From positions 248,001 through 312,000 of the forward strand of contig NZ_AP024237.1 of the NCBI RefSeq assembly GCF_016592155.1: a stretch of DNA of 64,000 bases, in the 5' to 3' direction. A model generated the notes under the pieces. It made no database searches, was not told the DNA's origin, and saw only the letters and a program-made list of their open reading frames with translations. The DNA comes from Mycobacterium heckeshornense. Lineage in GTDB: Bacteria; Actinomycetota; Actinomycetes; Mycobacteriales; Mycobacteriaceae. This document shows positions 26,691 to 35,742 of the stretch, in pieces (within the stretch, counting starts at the first letter, position 1; every line of letters begins with the position of its first letter). Position numbers and translations under genes: made by a program.

Positions 26691-27292
26691 CACCGTACTC
26701 CTAAGCCGCGCAGGCAGAATCGCACCAGATGCTCGATGTCGTCGGGTCCGGGACGATCGGTGGATCCGACATACCGTCGCAGCGTTGCGGCGGTGCACAA
26801 AAACACCGCGTCAGCGTCCCGCTTCGGGTCGTCACCGCCCAGAGCGGCGACCGGCTCGGTCAGCAGATCGCGCAGCGGCCGCAAGATCTCCTCGTCGACG
26901 TTGGCGCTGGCCGGCAGCTGCCCGGCCGCCGCACGGCTCATGCTGATCAAATGAGGGTCGGCGACCTGCGCGAGCGTGCCCTCGATCCAACGCGCGATCT
27001 TGCCCTCCGGCCTGGATTCCTTGGCCATCTGGTGCTGAAGGTAGGACACGACGATCGCCACGCCGCGCTCCATGACCGCCAAGATCAAGTCGTCCTTGCC
27101 GGCGAAGTAGCGGTAGAACGCCTTGTTCGACGACCCCGCTTCGGCGACGATATCGCTGACCCGTGGGGGCTCGGGTGCCACGCGTTCCATCACCCGCACC
27201 GCGGCGGCCAGGATGCGCTCGACTTCTTCGGTGGCTTCACGCTGACGGTCGTCGAGGGCGCGTTCGACGGCTGCGGCGATTCGGCTGGTCAT
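26690..27292 (-). CDS. TetR-family regulator
   Basis: A 200-residue regulator. N-terminal helix-turn-helix region with ILAAAVRVMER, PPRVSDIVAEAGSSNKAFYRYFAGKDDLI (about 28-65), and an all-helical ligand domain. The start (ATG at 27290-27292) overlaps the stop of the acyl-CoA dehydrogenase gene and its stop overlaps the following oxidoreductase start, both as ATGA. A repressor embedded mid-operon suggests autoregulation of the set, perhaps by an acyl-CoA ligand; inference. Confidence 0.9.
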   Translation of the reverse strand: MTSRIAAAVERALDDRQREATEEVERILAAAVRVMERVAPEPPRVSDIVAEAGSSNKAFYRYFAGKDDLILAVMERGVAIVVSYLQHQMAKESRPEGKIARWIEGTLAQVADPHLISMSRAAAGQLPASANVDEEILRPLRDLLTEPVAALGGDDPKRDADAVFLCTAATLRRYVGSTDRPGPDDIEHLVRFCLRGLGVR

Positions 27293-28596
27293 GATGAATC
27301 CGGCAGCGCCGGAATACGGTCCAGCAGATCGCCGTACTTGGCGTTGGCGGCCTCGATACGCTTGTCCAGCAGCTCGCTGGGCCATTCCGGGTCCTCGGCC
27401 TGGTAGTTCTTCAGCAGCATCCGGGCCAGGTTCACTTTGTGCGCCTCGGTGGGCCCGTCGGCCAGACCCAGTGCCACACCGCCGAGCAACACGCCGGTCA
27501 ACGGCAGCTGGTCGGTGAGTCCCAAGGCGCCGTGCACCTGGATCGCCCGCAAGCCAATCGATTTGAGCACCTGCGAGGCCAGGATCTTGCAGACCGCGAT
27601 CTCGGTGCGGGCGGCGTGCTCCCCGGCGGTGTCACACAGCCATGCCGCGTGCAGGACAGCCAGCCGAAACGGCATCAGCTCGGTATAGGAGTCGGCGATG
27701 AAAGCCTGCACCAGCTGCTTGTCAGCCAGCGAACTGCCTTGGGTGAAGCGGCTTTTCGCGCGCCGCGCCATCATATCGATGGCCCGCTGGGCGACGCCGA
27801 TGGAGCGCATCGCGTGATGTAGCCGGCCGCCGGCCAGCCGGGTCTGCAAGATCATGAAGCCCTGGCCCGGTTCACCGAGCAGCGCGTCGGCGGGCACCCG
27901 GACCCCGTCGTAGCGCACCAGCGAATGCCCCGGCTCGTGCGGGTGGGCACCGGCCAAATGGTGAGTGGCTTCGATGACCAGCCCTGGGGTGCCCGCCGGG
28001 ACCAGGAACGTCGAGGCGCCGCGATGGACCGGCACGTCGGGGTCGGTGATCGCGACGACAATGAAAAACGAGGCAACAGATGCGTTGGAAGAAAAGTACT
28101 TTCGGCCTGTAATGACCCAGTCGTCGCCGTCGCGCACGGCTCGTGTGGTGAACACGCGTGGATCGGCGCCGCCTTGGGGTTCGGTCATCGAGAAGCAGGA
28201 GAAGATCTCCCCGGACAGCAGCCCGGCCAGGTACCGGTCCTTTTGCTCCTGGGTGCCGAAGCGGGCCAGGATCTCCGCGTTGCCGGTGTCGGGTGCTTGC
28301 GTTCCGAACACGATCGGAGCCCAGGGGCTGCGGCCCAGGATCTCGTTGATCAGGGTGAGCTTGACGGCGCCGAAGCCCTGTCCGCCGAGTTCCGGGCTCA
28401 GGTGCGGGGCCCACAGCCCGTGCTCGCGGACCTGCTGTTTGAGCGGGTCGACGATTTTGCGGCGCTCTTCGGACAGCGGCAGAAATTCGCAGCCGGGGAA
28501 CAGCACCTCGAGTGGCTCCACTTCGTCACGGACGAACTTGCGGATCCAGTCCAGTTTTTCTTCGAATTCCGGTTCGGTGGAGAAATCCCATGCCAT
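27289..28596 (-). CDS. Acyl-CoA dehydrogenase
   Basis: FAD-dependent acyl-CoA dehydrogenase, 435 residues (longer than the usual 380-400). Motifs: SPELGGQGFGAVKL, CFSMTEPQGGADPRVF (flavin-contact loop), ITGRKYFSSNAS, and the C-terminal AIQVHGALGLTDQLPL. The long N-terminal helix region and the divergent loop match the ACAD10/11-like group often paired with APH-fold kinases. Two such kinases lie nearby (29378 and 19261), and an SDR gene is 15 bases upstream. Confidence 0.92.
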   Translation of the reverse strand: MAWDFSTEPEFEEKLDWIRKFVRDEVEPLEVLFPGCEFLPLSEERRKIVDPLKQQVREHGLWAPHLSPELGGQGFGAVKLTLINEILGRSPWAPIVFGTQAPDTGNAEILARFGTQEQKDRYLAGLLSGEIFSCFSMTEPQGGADPRVFTTRAVRDGDDWVITGRKYFSSNASVASFFIVVAITDPDVPVHRGASTFLVPAGTPGLVIEATHHLAGAHPHEPGHSLVRYDGVRVPADALLGEPGQGFMILQTRLAGGRLHHAMRSIGVAQRAIDMMARRAKSRFTQGSSLADKQLVQAFIADSYTELMPFRLAVLHAAWLCDTAGEHAARTEIAVCKILASQVLKSIGLRAIQVHGALGLTDQLPLTGVLLGGVALGLADGPTEAHKVNLARMLLKNYQAEDPEWPSELLDKRIEAANAKYGDLLDRIPALPDSS

Positions 28597-28611
28597 GTCC
28601 AGTCCTCTCAG

Positions 28612-29376
28612 CTAGGGGATCCCGCCGTCGGCCCGCAGGATCGAGCCGGTGGTGAAGCTGGACGCATCCGACGCGAGAAATAATGCGGCGCCGACGATTT
28701 CGGGCGGATCACCGGCACGCTGCAGGGCGAGGTGAGCAAACGGATTCTGCGTCGCCTGCTCCAAATTCCAGGCCTTGCTGACGTCGGTCAAAAACGGACC
28801 GGCCATTAGCGTGTTGACACGCACTGCCGGCCCGAACGCTTTGGCCAGCGCCTCGGTCATCGCGTTGAGGCCGGCCTTGGCCGCGGCATAGGGCACGATG
28901 TCGGGCGTTGGACGCAGCGAGCCCGCCGTGCTCACATTGATGATCGATCCGCGACCGGCGGCGACCATGCGCTCACCCACCAATGCCGATAACCGGAAGG
29001 GGCCCTTGAGGTTGAGGTTGACCACGGCGTCGAACAGCTTCTCGGTGACATCGGTGAGCTTGTCGTAGATCGGTGACATGCCGGCGTTGTTGATCAGCAC
29101 GTCGACTTTGCCGAACCTGTCGTACGTGGCCTCGACCAGGCCGTCGAGTTCGTCCCACCGCCCGACGTGCACGGCATAGGGCATCGCGCTGCGCCCGGTT
29201 TCGGCCTCGATCTCCCTGGCGGCGGCCACGCAGTTATCCATCTTGCGGCTGGCGATCACCACGTCGGCGCCACAGCGGGCAGCGGCCAACGCCATTTCCC
29301 GCCCGAGCCCCCGGCTGCCGCCGGTGATCAAAGCGACACGATCGGTGAGGTCGAAAAGCCGGTCGGCGTAGCCCAT
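28612..29376 (-). CDS. Short-chain dehydrogenase/reductase
   Basis: Classical SDR of 254 residues. Cofactor motif TGGSRGLGREMA (about 18-29), NNAG at about 95-98, catalytic Ser in NVSTAGS, YAAAKAG (Tyr-x3-Lys) and C-terminal FTTGSILRADGGIP. Only 1 base separates it from the APH-kinase gene upstream, and the acyl-CoA dehydrogenase follows 15 bases downstream. A hydroxyacyl-CoA or steroid-like alcohol substrate is plausible but unproven. Confidence 0.9.
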   Translation of the reverse strand: MGYADRLFDLTDRVALITGGSRGLGREMALAAARCGADVVIASRKMDNCVAAAREIEAETGRSAMPYAVHVGRWDELDGLVEATYDRFGKVDVLINNAGMSPIYDKLTDVTEKLFDAVVNLNLKGPFRLSALVGERMVAAGRGSIINVSTAGSLRPTPDIVPYAAAKAGLNAMTEALAKAFGPAVRVNTLMAGPFLTDVSKAWNLEQATQNPFAHLALQRAGDPPEIVGAALFLASDASSFTTGSILRADGGIP

Positions 29377-29377
29377 T

Positions 29378-30418
29378 TCAGCCTTTCGTCGGCAGCGAGC
29401 GGGCCAGTTCGGCGGCCGTCGCGATCAACTGCAGGATCATCGGCCCGAAAGCTTCGGTGATTTTGGGATCGACTTTGCCGGTTTTCACCCCGGCGGCGTA
29501 GGTCTTCTCCAGCACGATGCCGAGCTTCCAGTTGGCCAACACCAGGTAGTAGTCGATGTTGTCGGTGGATAGCCCGCTGATCGTCTCGTAGTGCTCGAGC
29601 AATTCGCTGCGGCTCGGCATGCCGGTCAGGTCGAGATAGAAGCCGTCGGTGCGTGGGTGTTCGCCGTCGTAGCCCAGCAGACACCATGCCAAGTCCAGCA
29701 GGGGGTCGCCGACGGTGGTCATCTCCCAGTCCACGATCGCCGCCAGCTTGGCCGGCGCGCCGTGCGCAAACATCACGTTGGCGAACTGGTAGTCGCCGTG
29801 CATGATGCCGGGGACGTAGTGGCCGGGCCGGTTGCGGCGCAGCCAGTCGGCGGCCACGTCGAGGCCGGGAAGCTCGCGTACCCGATAGGTGTCCAGGAAT
29901 GCCAGCCAGCGATCGACCTGCCGTTCGTGGAAACCCTCGGGCCGGCCGAAGCCCTCCAAACCCCTTGCCCGCCAGTCCACCCTGCCCAGCTTGGCCGCGC
30001 CGCCGACAAGTTCGAAAGCCAGCCCGCGTCGTGCTGCCAGGTCGGTGTCGAAGGGTGCCGGCCAGCCGTTTTGCATCGGGCTCCACCCGTCGATCGCCTC
30101 CATGACGTAGAAGGGCAGGCCGAGCAGATCTCCGGCATCGTCGGCGGCGATCAGCCCGGCATGGGGCACGTCGGTGCCGGACAGTGCCCGCACCAGCTTG
30201 ATCTCACGGCGCAGCCCGTCGATGCGGGCCTTGTCGGCGCGGGCGCCAGGCATCCGCAACACCATGCGCTGCCCGCCGCGCCGGATCAGGTACAGGGTGT
30301 TTTGCGAGCCGCCGCCCAGTTGCTCCAGTATCGGCTCTTCGCCAGGGCCGGCGGCGCCGTGCTCGTCGAGCCAGCGGCCCAAGACACCCGCGTCCAGTTG
30401 GGGTTCGCTCCCGGCCAC
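29378..30418 (-). CDS. APH-fold phosphotransferase (ACAD-associated)
   Basis: A 346-residue APH/choline-kinase-fold protein with GIMHGDYQFANVMF (catalytic Asp) and AIVDWEMTTVGDPLLDLAW (metal Asp), and an N-terminal LEQLGGGSQNTLYLI nucleotide loop. First gene of a run kinase-SDR-acyl-CoA dehydrogenase-TetR-oxidoreductase on the minus strand. In eukaryotic ACAD10/11 the same kinase and dehydrogenase domains are fused and process 4-hydroxy acids. A similar route is likely here but inferred. Confidence 0.88.
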   Translation of the reverse strand: MAGSEPQLDAGVLGRWLDEHGAAGPGEEPILEQLGGGSQNTLYLIRRGGQRMVLRMPGARADKARIDGLRREIKLVRALSGTDVPHAGLIAADDAGDLLGLPFYVMEAIDGWSPMQNGWPAPFDTDLAARRGLAFELVGGAAKLGRVDWRARGLEGFGRPEGFHERQVDRWLAFLDTYRVRELPGLDVAADWLRRNRPGHYVPGIMHGDYQFANVMFAHGAPAKLAAIVDWEMTTVGDPLLDLAWCLLGYDGEHPRTDGFYLDLTGMPSRSELLEHYETISGLSTDNIDYYLVLANWKLGIVLEKTYAAGVKTGKVDPKITEAFGPMILQLIATAAELARSLPTKG

Positions 30419-30483
30419 GGTAACACCTCACTCTCTTGGCAGAGAATAGCATTCTCCGCTGCGCCGGAGTCGACGACGGTCTG

Positions 30484-30939
30484 CTAACCCGGGCCCGCAG
30501 CCTGGGCGGTGCCGGCGAGCGGCGGCGAACCCACCGCGTGCAGTAGCCGTTTGAACTCGCGGCGTTCGGTGGGCGCGAGTTGAGCCAACAACCGCTCGTC
30601 GGCAACCCGCACGGCCGCCTCGGCGCGCTTCAACAGCGCCCTGCCTTGGCTGGTCAGCCGGGCCGGCAGCGCGCGGCCCGACGATACGGTGGCCGGCCGG
30701 GTCACCGCGCCCATGTCCTGCAGTCCGCGCAGCACCAGGTTCATCGCTTGCGGTGACACGTTCGTGGCGCGGGCGAGCTCGGCGCTGGATTGGCCGGGAA
30801 ACATCGACAGGATTCGCAGGCACACGAATTCCGGTAACCCGAGCCCGAGTGGCCCCAGCTCCGCCGTCACCTGGGGTCGCAGTGCCGACATCACGCGATA
30901 GAGCAGGTAGCCCAGCGGCTGATCTTCGTGGTCCATCAT
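30484..30939 (-). CDS. MarR-family regulator
   Basis: A 151-residue winged-helix regulator. Visible segments: YLLYRVMSALRPQV, LPEFVCLRILSMFPG, SSAELARATNVSPQAMNLVLRGLQDMGAV (recognition helix) and a SSGRALPARLTSQG wing. Two adjacent ATGs (30939 and 30936) can start it; a longer frame to 30987 runs through the operator and is rejected. Divergent from the methyltransferase gene across an AT-rich palindrome, the typical MarR-target arrangement. Confidence 0.88.
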   Translation of the reverse strand: MMDHEDQPLGYLLYRVMSALRPQVTAELGPLGLGLPEFVCLRILSMFPGQSSAELARATNVSPQAMNLVLRGLQDMGAVTRPATVSSGRALPARLTSQGRALLKRAEAAVRVADERLLAQLAPTERREFKRLLHAVGSPPLAGTAQAAGPG

Positions 30940-30948
30940 ATCAAATAT

Positions 30949-30964
30949 CTTGACATATATCAAG
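30949..30964. promoter_or_regulatory. AT-rich palindromic operator and divergent promoter
   Basis: CTTGA-N6-TCAAG at 30949-30964 sits in a markedly AT-rich stretch between the MarR and methyltransferase starts. On the plus strand TTGACA (30950-30955), a 17-base spacer and TAGACA (30973-30978) form a candidate promoter whose start point would fall at or next to the methyltransferase ATG at 30986. A MarR dimer on the palindrome would block it. The last base of the -10 is non-consensus. Confidence 0.6.
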
Positions 30965-30967
30965 TAG

Positions 30968-31669
<702 letters not shown>

Positions 31670-31919
31670 CGGGCGCGCGGCCCATCTTCAGCGTTTGAGA
31701 TTGTGGGTGCCGCGCAGCAATCCGGGACGTAGCACGTGGCCGTCGTTGTCGTGTTCGACGCCTCGAAGAACTGTGCCGGAGGAAAATCCAGGTCGCTATC
31801 GTTGGCATTAATCTTGGCGTGGCGCCTCGCGCAGGCCCGTCTCGGCGGCCACCGTATCGGCCTCCCGGCACTGCAGGCGGCCGGAGGAGGTCGGCCTGCT
31901 GCACGACGACAGGAAGACG
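31670..31919. other. Gap with a possible minus-strand gene remnant
   Basis: 250 bases without an intact gene. On the minus strand, 31690-31765 reads HDNDGHVLRPGLLRGTHNLKR then a stop, which looks like a real protein end. The sequence just upstream continues plausibly (INANDSDLDFPPAQFF) only after a frame change. This may be the fossil C-terminus of a lost gene; no family was recognised. Confidence 0.3.
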
Positions 31920-32528
31920 ATGCAACTGCTTTTGGTCCGGCATGCCTTGCCGCGTCGGAGCGCACAAGGTGAAGGGTCGGATCCGGAGCTCTCCGCCGAG
32001 GGGCTGGCCCAGGCCGCCCGACTGCCCGACGCGCTGGCGAACTATCCGATCTGCCGAGTGGTCAGTAGTCCGCAGCGGCGCGCCATCCAGACCGCAGAAC
32101 CGGTGGCGGCGGCCCGCAAGCTAGCGGTCGACGTCGACGACCGCTTCGCCGAATACGACCGCGACCTGCCGGTGTACATCCCGATCGAGCACATCCGCGA
32201 CGAGAATCCCCAGCAATGGGCGCGCATGGCCGACGGGCACCTGCCCAGTTCGGTCGACGAACACGCTTTCCGCACCCGGGTCGGCGCCGCTGTCGACGAC
32301 GTGGTCACCGCCGCCGAGCACGACGACACCGTGGCCGTGTTCAGCCACGGCGGGGTCATCAACGTGGTGTTGCACGAGATTTTGGGCACCCGGCGGCTGC
32401 TGTCGTTTCCGATCGACTATGCGTCGGTGACCCGGCTGCTGTTCTCCCGGTCCGGGCGGGCCACCGTGGTGACGGTCAACTGCACCGCCCACGTATGGGA
32501 CCTGCTGCCCCGCAACAAGCGACGATGA
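31920..32528 (+). CDS. Histidine phosphatase family protein
   Basis: A 202-residue phosphoglycerate-mutase-like phosphatase with the N-terminal RHG-type motif LLVRHALP (catalytic His8), SSPQRRAIQTAEP (Arg of the phosphate pocket) and VAVFSHGGVIN (second His). The RHG glycine is replaced by Ala, seen in some branch members. Substrate unknown. Convergent with the LapA-like gene, 3 bases apart. Confidence 0.88.
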   Translation: MQLLLVRHALPRRSAQGEGSDPELSAEGLAQAARLPDALANYPICRVVSSPQRRAIQTAEPVAAARKLAVDVDDRFAEYDRDLPVYIPIEHIRDENPQQWARMADGHLPSSVDEHAFRTRVGAAVDDVVTAAEHDDTVAVFSHGGVINVVLHEILGTRRLLSFPIDYASVTRLLFSRSGRATVVTVNCTAHVWDLLPRNKRR

Positions 32529-32531
32529 CCG

Positions 32532-32885
32532 CTACCGGCGGCGGGCCATGACGTCCTTGCGTGCCGCCCGGCGCAGCTGATAGATGCGCGCGGTGCCGGC
32601 CAGCACGGTGATCAGCCCGCCGCACACCGCCGCCAAGAGGATCGCCACCCCCAGCGGCAACGTCCACCGCCAACCGAGAAACGCGAACTGCGCGGACGTG
32701 GTGTTCTGTGCGATGAAGATCAGCAGCACGATCAAAATCAGCATGCCGACCGTCAACGCCGTCCACACCGCGGCGGCCCGGGTGAACCTGACCGACTCCG
32801 GGGCCGACGGTGCGGCGGGCACCTGGCCGGATGGCGGTGTCTTTTGGTGGGGCTGTTCGGGTGGTGCGGGTCGATCGCTGCTCAT
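32532..32885 (-). CDS. LapA/DUF1049-type membrane protein (Rv3760 type)
   Basis: A 117-residue protein with a Pro-rich cytoplasmic N-terminus, two membrane helices (VWTALTVGMLILIVLLIFIAQ and LPLGVAILLAAVCGGLITVLAG) joined by NTTSAQFAFLGWRW, the hallmark NxxxxxFxFxGW turn of LapA-domain proteins, and a basic C-terminus. The start ATG at 32883-32885 is preferred; an ATG 9 bases upstream is equally possible. Divergent from proX. Confidence 0.8.
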   Translation of the reverse strand: MSSDRPAPPEQPHQKTPPSGQVPAAPSAPESVRFTRAAAVWTALTVGMLILIVLLIFIAQNTTSAQFAFLGWRWTLPLGVAILLAAVCGGLITVLAGTARIYQLRRAARKDVMARRR

Positions 32886-32997
32886 GGTGTTCATCTTTGC
32901 CCGTTCCCGCACAGAATGAAACCAAACGCGCCGGAAACCCGGCCGCACCGTAAGTCGCAGCGCGGTCGCAGAGTTTCTGCGGCTAATGTCGGCAGAT

Positions 32998-33939
32998 ATG
33001 ACGATGCTGCGGCGGCGCGCGCGGAGCGCGACGGCGGTATTTGCCGTGGCGACATGGCTGGTGGCGGCCTGCGGCAACCCCAACCCGCTCGGGGCGGTGT
33101 CGGGCAGCATGAAATCGATCGTGGTGGGCTCCGCCGACTTCCTGGAATCGAAGATCGTCGCCGAAGTCTATGCACAAGCCTTGCAAGCCAACGGTTTCGA
33201 TGTCGGACGCCGACTGGGGATCGGCAGCCGCGAGACCTACATTCCGGCGCTGAAAGACCATTCCATCGACTTGGTGCCCGAGTACATCGGCAACCTGCTG
33301 CTGTACTTTCAACCGGACTCGACGGTCACCATGCTGGACGCTGTCGAATTGGAGCTGTACAAGCGGCTGCCCGGCGATTTGTCGATCCTGACACCCTCAC
33401 CGGCCTCAGACACCGACACGGTCACCGTCACCGCGGCCACGGCCGCGATGTGGAACCTGAAAACCATCGCCGACCTGGCGCCGCATTCAGCGGAGGTCAA
33501 GCTCGCCGCCCCGTCGGCGTTCCAGACGCGACCGGCCGGGTTGCCCGGGCTGCGGCAGAAGTACGGGCTTGATATCAGCCCGGCCAACTTCGTCGCGATC
33601 AGCGACGGCGGCGGGCCGGTGACGGTGCGGGCGCTGGTGGACGGCACCGTTACCGCCGCCAACATCTTCAGCACGTCACCGGCCATCCCGCAGAACCACC
33701 TGGTGGTGCTTGAGGACCCGGAGCATAACTTCCTGGCAGGAAATATTGTGCCGCTTGTCAATTCGCAAAAAAAGTCGGATCACCTCAAAGACGTGCTCGA
33801 CGCGGTGTCAGCCAAGCTGACCACCGTCGGACTGGCCGGCCTCAACGCCTCGGTGTCGGGCAATTCCGGGGTCGATCCTGACGAGGCAGCACGGAATTGG
33901 GTGCGAGACAACGGCTTCGACCATCCGATCAGGCAATGA
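32998..33939 (+). CDS. proX: Glycine betaine/proline-type substrate-binding lipoprotein ProX
   Basis: Substrate-binding lipoprotein of the OpuC/ProX class, 313 residues. Signal peptide with lipobox VAAC followed by GNPNPLG. The mature domain contains SKIVAEVYAQALQANGFDV, GSRETYIPALKDHSIDLVPEYIGNLL and NIVPLVNSQKK, highly typical of QAT-family osmolyte binders. It delivers a quaternary amine or similar osmolyte to the ProV-ProW-ProZ importer encoded immediately downstream. Start chosen at MTMLRRR; an in-frame ATG 12 bases upstream exists. Confidence 0.92.
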   Translation: MTMLRRRARSATAVFAVATWLVAACGNPNPLGAVSGSMKSIVVGSADFLESKIVAEVYAQALQANGFDVGRRLGIGSRETYIPALKDHSIDLVPEYIGNLLLYFQPDSTVTMLDAVELELYKRLPGDLSILTPSPASDTDTVTVTAATAAMWNLKTIADLAPHSAEVKLAAPSAFQTRPAGLPGLRQKYGLDISPANFVAISDGGGPVTVRALVDGTVTAANIFSTSPAIPQNHLVVLEDPEHNFLAGNIVPLVNSQKKSDHLKDVLDAVSAKLTTVGLAGLNASVSGNSGVDPDEAARNWVRDNGFDHPIRQ

Positions 33940-33958
33940 CACCGGGATTGGGCTCGAC

Positions 33959-35053
33959 TTGATCAGTTTCGACAAGGTCACCAAGGTGTATGGCGAGGCC
34001 ACCGTGGCCGTCGACAACCTGACCCTGGAAGTTCCGCGCGGCGCGCTGACGGTCTTCGTCGGGCCGTCGGGCTGCGGCAAGACCACGTCGATGCGGATGA
34101 TCAACCGGATGATCGACCCGACCTCGGGTACCGTGACGGTCGACGGCGCGGACGTGTCCACCCTCGATCCGGTGAAGCTGCGGCTAGGTATCGGCTACGT
34201 CATCCAAAATGGGGGGCTGATGCCGCATCAGCGGGTGATCGACAACGTGGCGACCGTCCCGATACTCAAAGGCCAGTCCCGCCGGGCCGCGCGCCACGCC
34301 GCTTACCAGGCGCTTGAACAGGTCGGCCTGGATACCAAGCTGGCCACCCGCTATCCGGCGCAGCTCTCCGGCGGTGAGCAACAGCGCGTCGGAGTGGCCC
34401 GGGCGTTGGCCGCCGATCCACCGATTTTGTTGATGGACGAGCCGTTTTCGGCTGTCGACCCGGTGGTTCGCCGGGAGCTGCAGCGCGAAATATTGCGCTT
34501 GCAAAGCGAATTGCACAAGACCATCGTGTTCGTCACACATGACATCGACGAGGCGGTCAGGCTGGCGGATTTGGTGGCGGTGTTCGGGCCCGGCGGCTCG
34601 CTGCAGCAGTACGACGAACCAGCTCACGTATTATCGCGTCCGGCCAACGATTTCGTGTCGCGATTCGTCGGGCTGGGCCGCGGCTATCGCTGGCTGCAGT
34701 TTGTCGACTCGACCGGGCTGCCGCTGCATGACATCCCGCGGATCGGCGAGTCCGACGTCGCCGAAGCCCGGCTGCGCGACGGCTGGGCGCTGGTCATCGA
34801 CCGTCGTGGAGCACCGGTGGGCTGGATCGATGCCGACGGCGTGCAGCGCCACCGGGGCGGTGCGTCGTTGTCCGACAGCATCACCCCCGTCGGTTCCCTG
34901 TTTCGGCCACACGGGAACCTGAGCCAGGCGCTGGACGCGGCGTTGTCCTCGCCGTCGGCGATCGGTGTGGCCGTCGACGATGCCGGCAAGGCGATCGGGG
35001 GGGTGCTGGCCGCCGACGTGCTGGCGGTGGTGGAATCCCGGCGGCGGGGTTAA
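33959..35053 (+). CDS. proV: Osmolyte importer ATPase ProV
   Basis: ABC ATPase of 364 residues. Walker A GPSGCGKTT (35-43), Q-loop VIQNGGLMPHQ, signature LSGGEQQRVGVARAL, Walker B ILLMDEPFSAVDP and H-loop FVTHDIDEA. The C-terminal 120 residues correspond to the CBS-domain regulatory region of OpuA/OpuC-type ATPases (ionic-strength sensing). The start appears to be TTG at 33959, without a clear ribosome-binding site, 19 bases after proX; no in-frame ATG lies between the genes. Confidence 0.92.
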   Translation: MISFDKVTKVYGEATVAVDNLTLEVPRGALTVFVGPSGCGKTTSMRMINRMIDPTSGTVTVDGADVSTLDPVKLRLGIGYVIQNGGLMPHQRVIDNVATVPILKGQSRRAARHAAYQALEQVGLDTKLATRYPAQLSGGEQQRVGVARALAADPPILLMDEPFSAVDPVVRRELQREILRLQSELHKTIVFVTHDIDEAVRLADLVAVFGPGGSLQQYDEPAHVLSRPANDFVSRFVGLGRGYRWLQFVDSTGLPLHDIPRIGESDVAEARLRDGWALVIDRRGAPVGWIDADGVQRHRGGASLSDSITPVGSLFRPHGNLSQALDAALSSPSAIGVAVDDAGKAIGGVLAADVLAVVESRRRG

Positions 35054-35055
35054 CC

Positions 35056-35742
35056 GTGCACTATTTGATGACCCACCTCAGCACCGCCTGGACGCTGACC
35101 GTGATCCACCTGCGGCTGTCGCTGACCCCGGTGCTGCTCGGGTTGGCGATCGCGTTGCCGCTGGGCGTGCTGGTGCGGCGGACCACGGTGCTGCGACGGC
35201 TCACAACGGTCACCGCCAGCATCGTATTCACCATCCCGTCGCTGGCCCTGTTCGTGGTGTTGCCGCTGATCATCCCGACCCGCATCCTTGACGAGGCCAA
35301 TGTCGTTGTCGCGCTGACCCTGTACGCCACCGCGCTTTTGGTACGTGCCGTGCTCGAAGCGCTCGATGCGGTGCCGGCACAGCTACGCGACGCCGCCACC
35401 GCGGTCGGGCACAATGCGATCCGCCGGATGTTGAAAGTCGAACTGCCGCTGGCGATCCCGGTGCTGGTGTCTGGGCTGCGTGTCGTCGTGGTGACCAACA
35501 TCTCGATGGTTTCAGTCGGCGCCGTCATCGGCATCGGCGGGCTCGGCACCTGGTTCACCGAGGGGTATCAGGCCAACAAGAGCGACCAGATCGTCGCGGG
35601 CATCATCGCCATCTTCGCGCTGGCGGTGGCGCTCGACATGCTGATCATGCTCGCCGGCCGGTTGGCCACGCCGTGGGAGCGTGTGTCGCGCCGGGGCGGT
35701 CGACGCCAGATCCGGGCACCGATCGTCGGGGGTGCGCGATGA
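35056..35742 (+). CDS. proW: Osmolyte importer permease ProW
   Basis: BPD_transp_1-type permease, 228 residues, with about six membrane helices and the EAA-like loop EALDAVPAQLRDAATAVGHN. GTG start 2 bases after the proV stop. Works with ProZ as the heterodimeric channel of the ProXVWZ importer. The proZ start overlaps its stop (ATGA). Confidence 0.92.
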   Translation: MHYLMTHLSTAWTLTVIHLRLSLTPVLLGLAIALPLGVLVRRTTVLRRLTTVTASIVFTIPSLALFVVLPLIIPTRILDEANVVVALTLYATALLVRAVLEALDAVPAQLRDAATAVGHNAIRRMLKVELPLAIPVLVSGLRVVVVTNISMVSVGAVIGIGGLGTWFTEGYQANKSDQIVAGIIAIFALAVALDMLIMLAGRLATPWERVSRRGGRRQIRAPIVGGAR

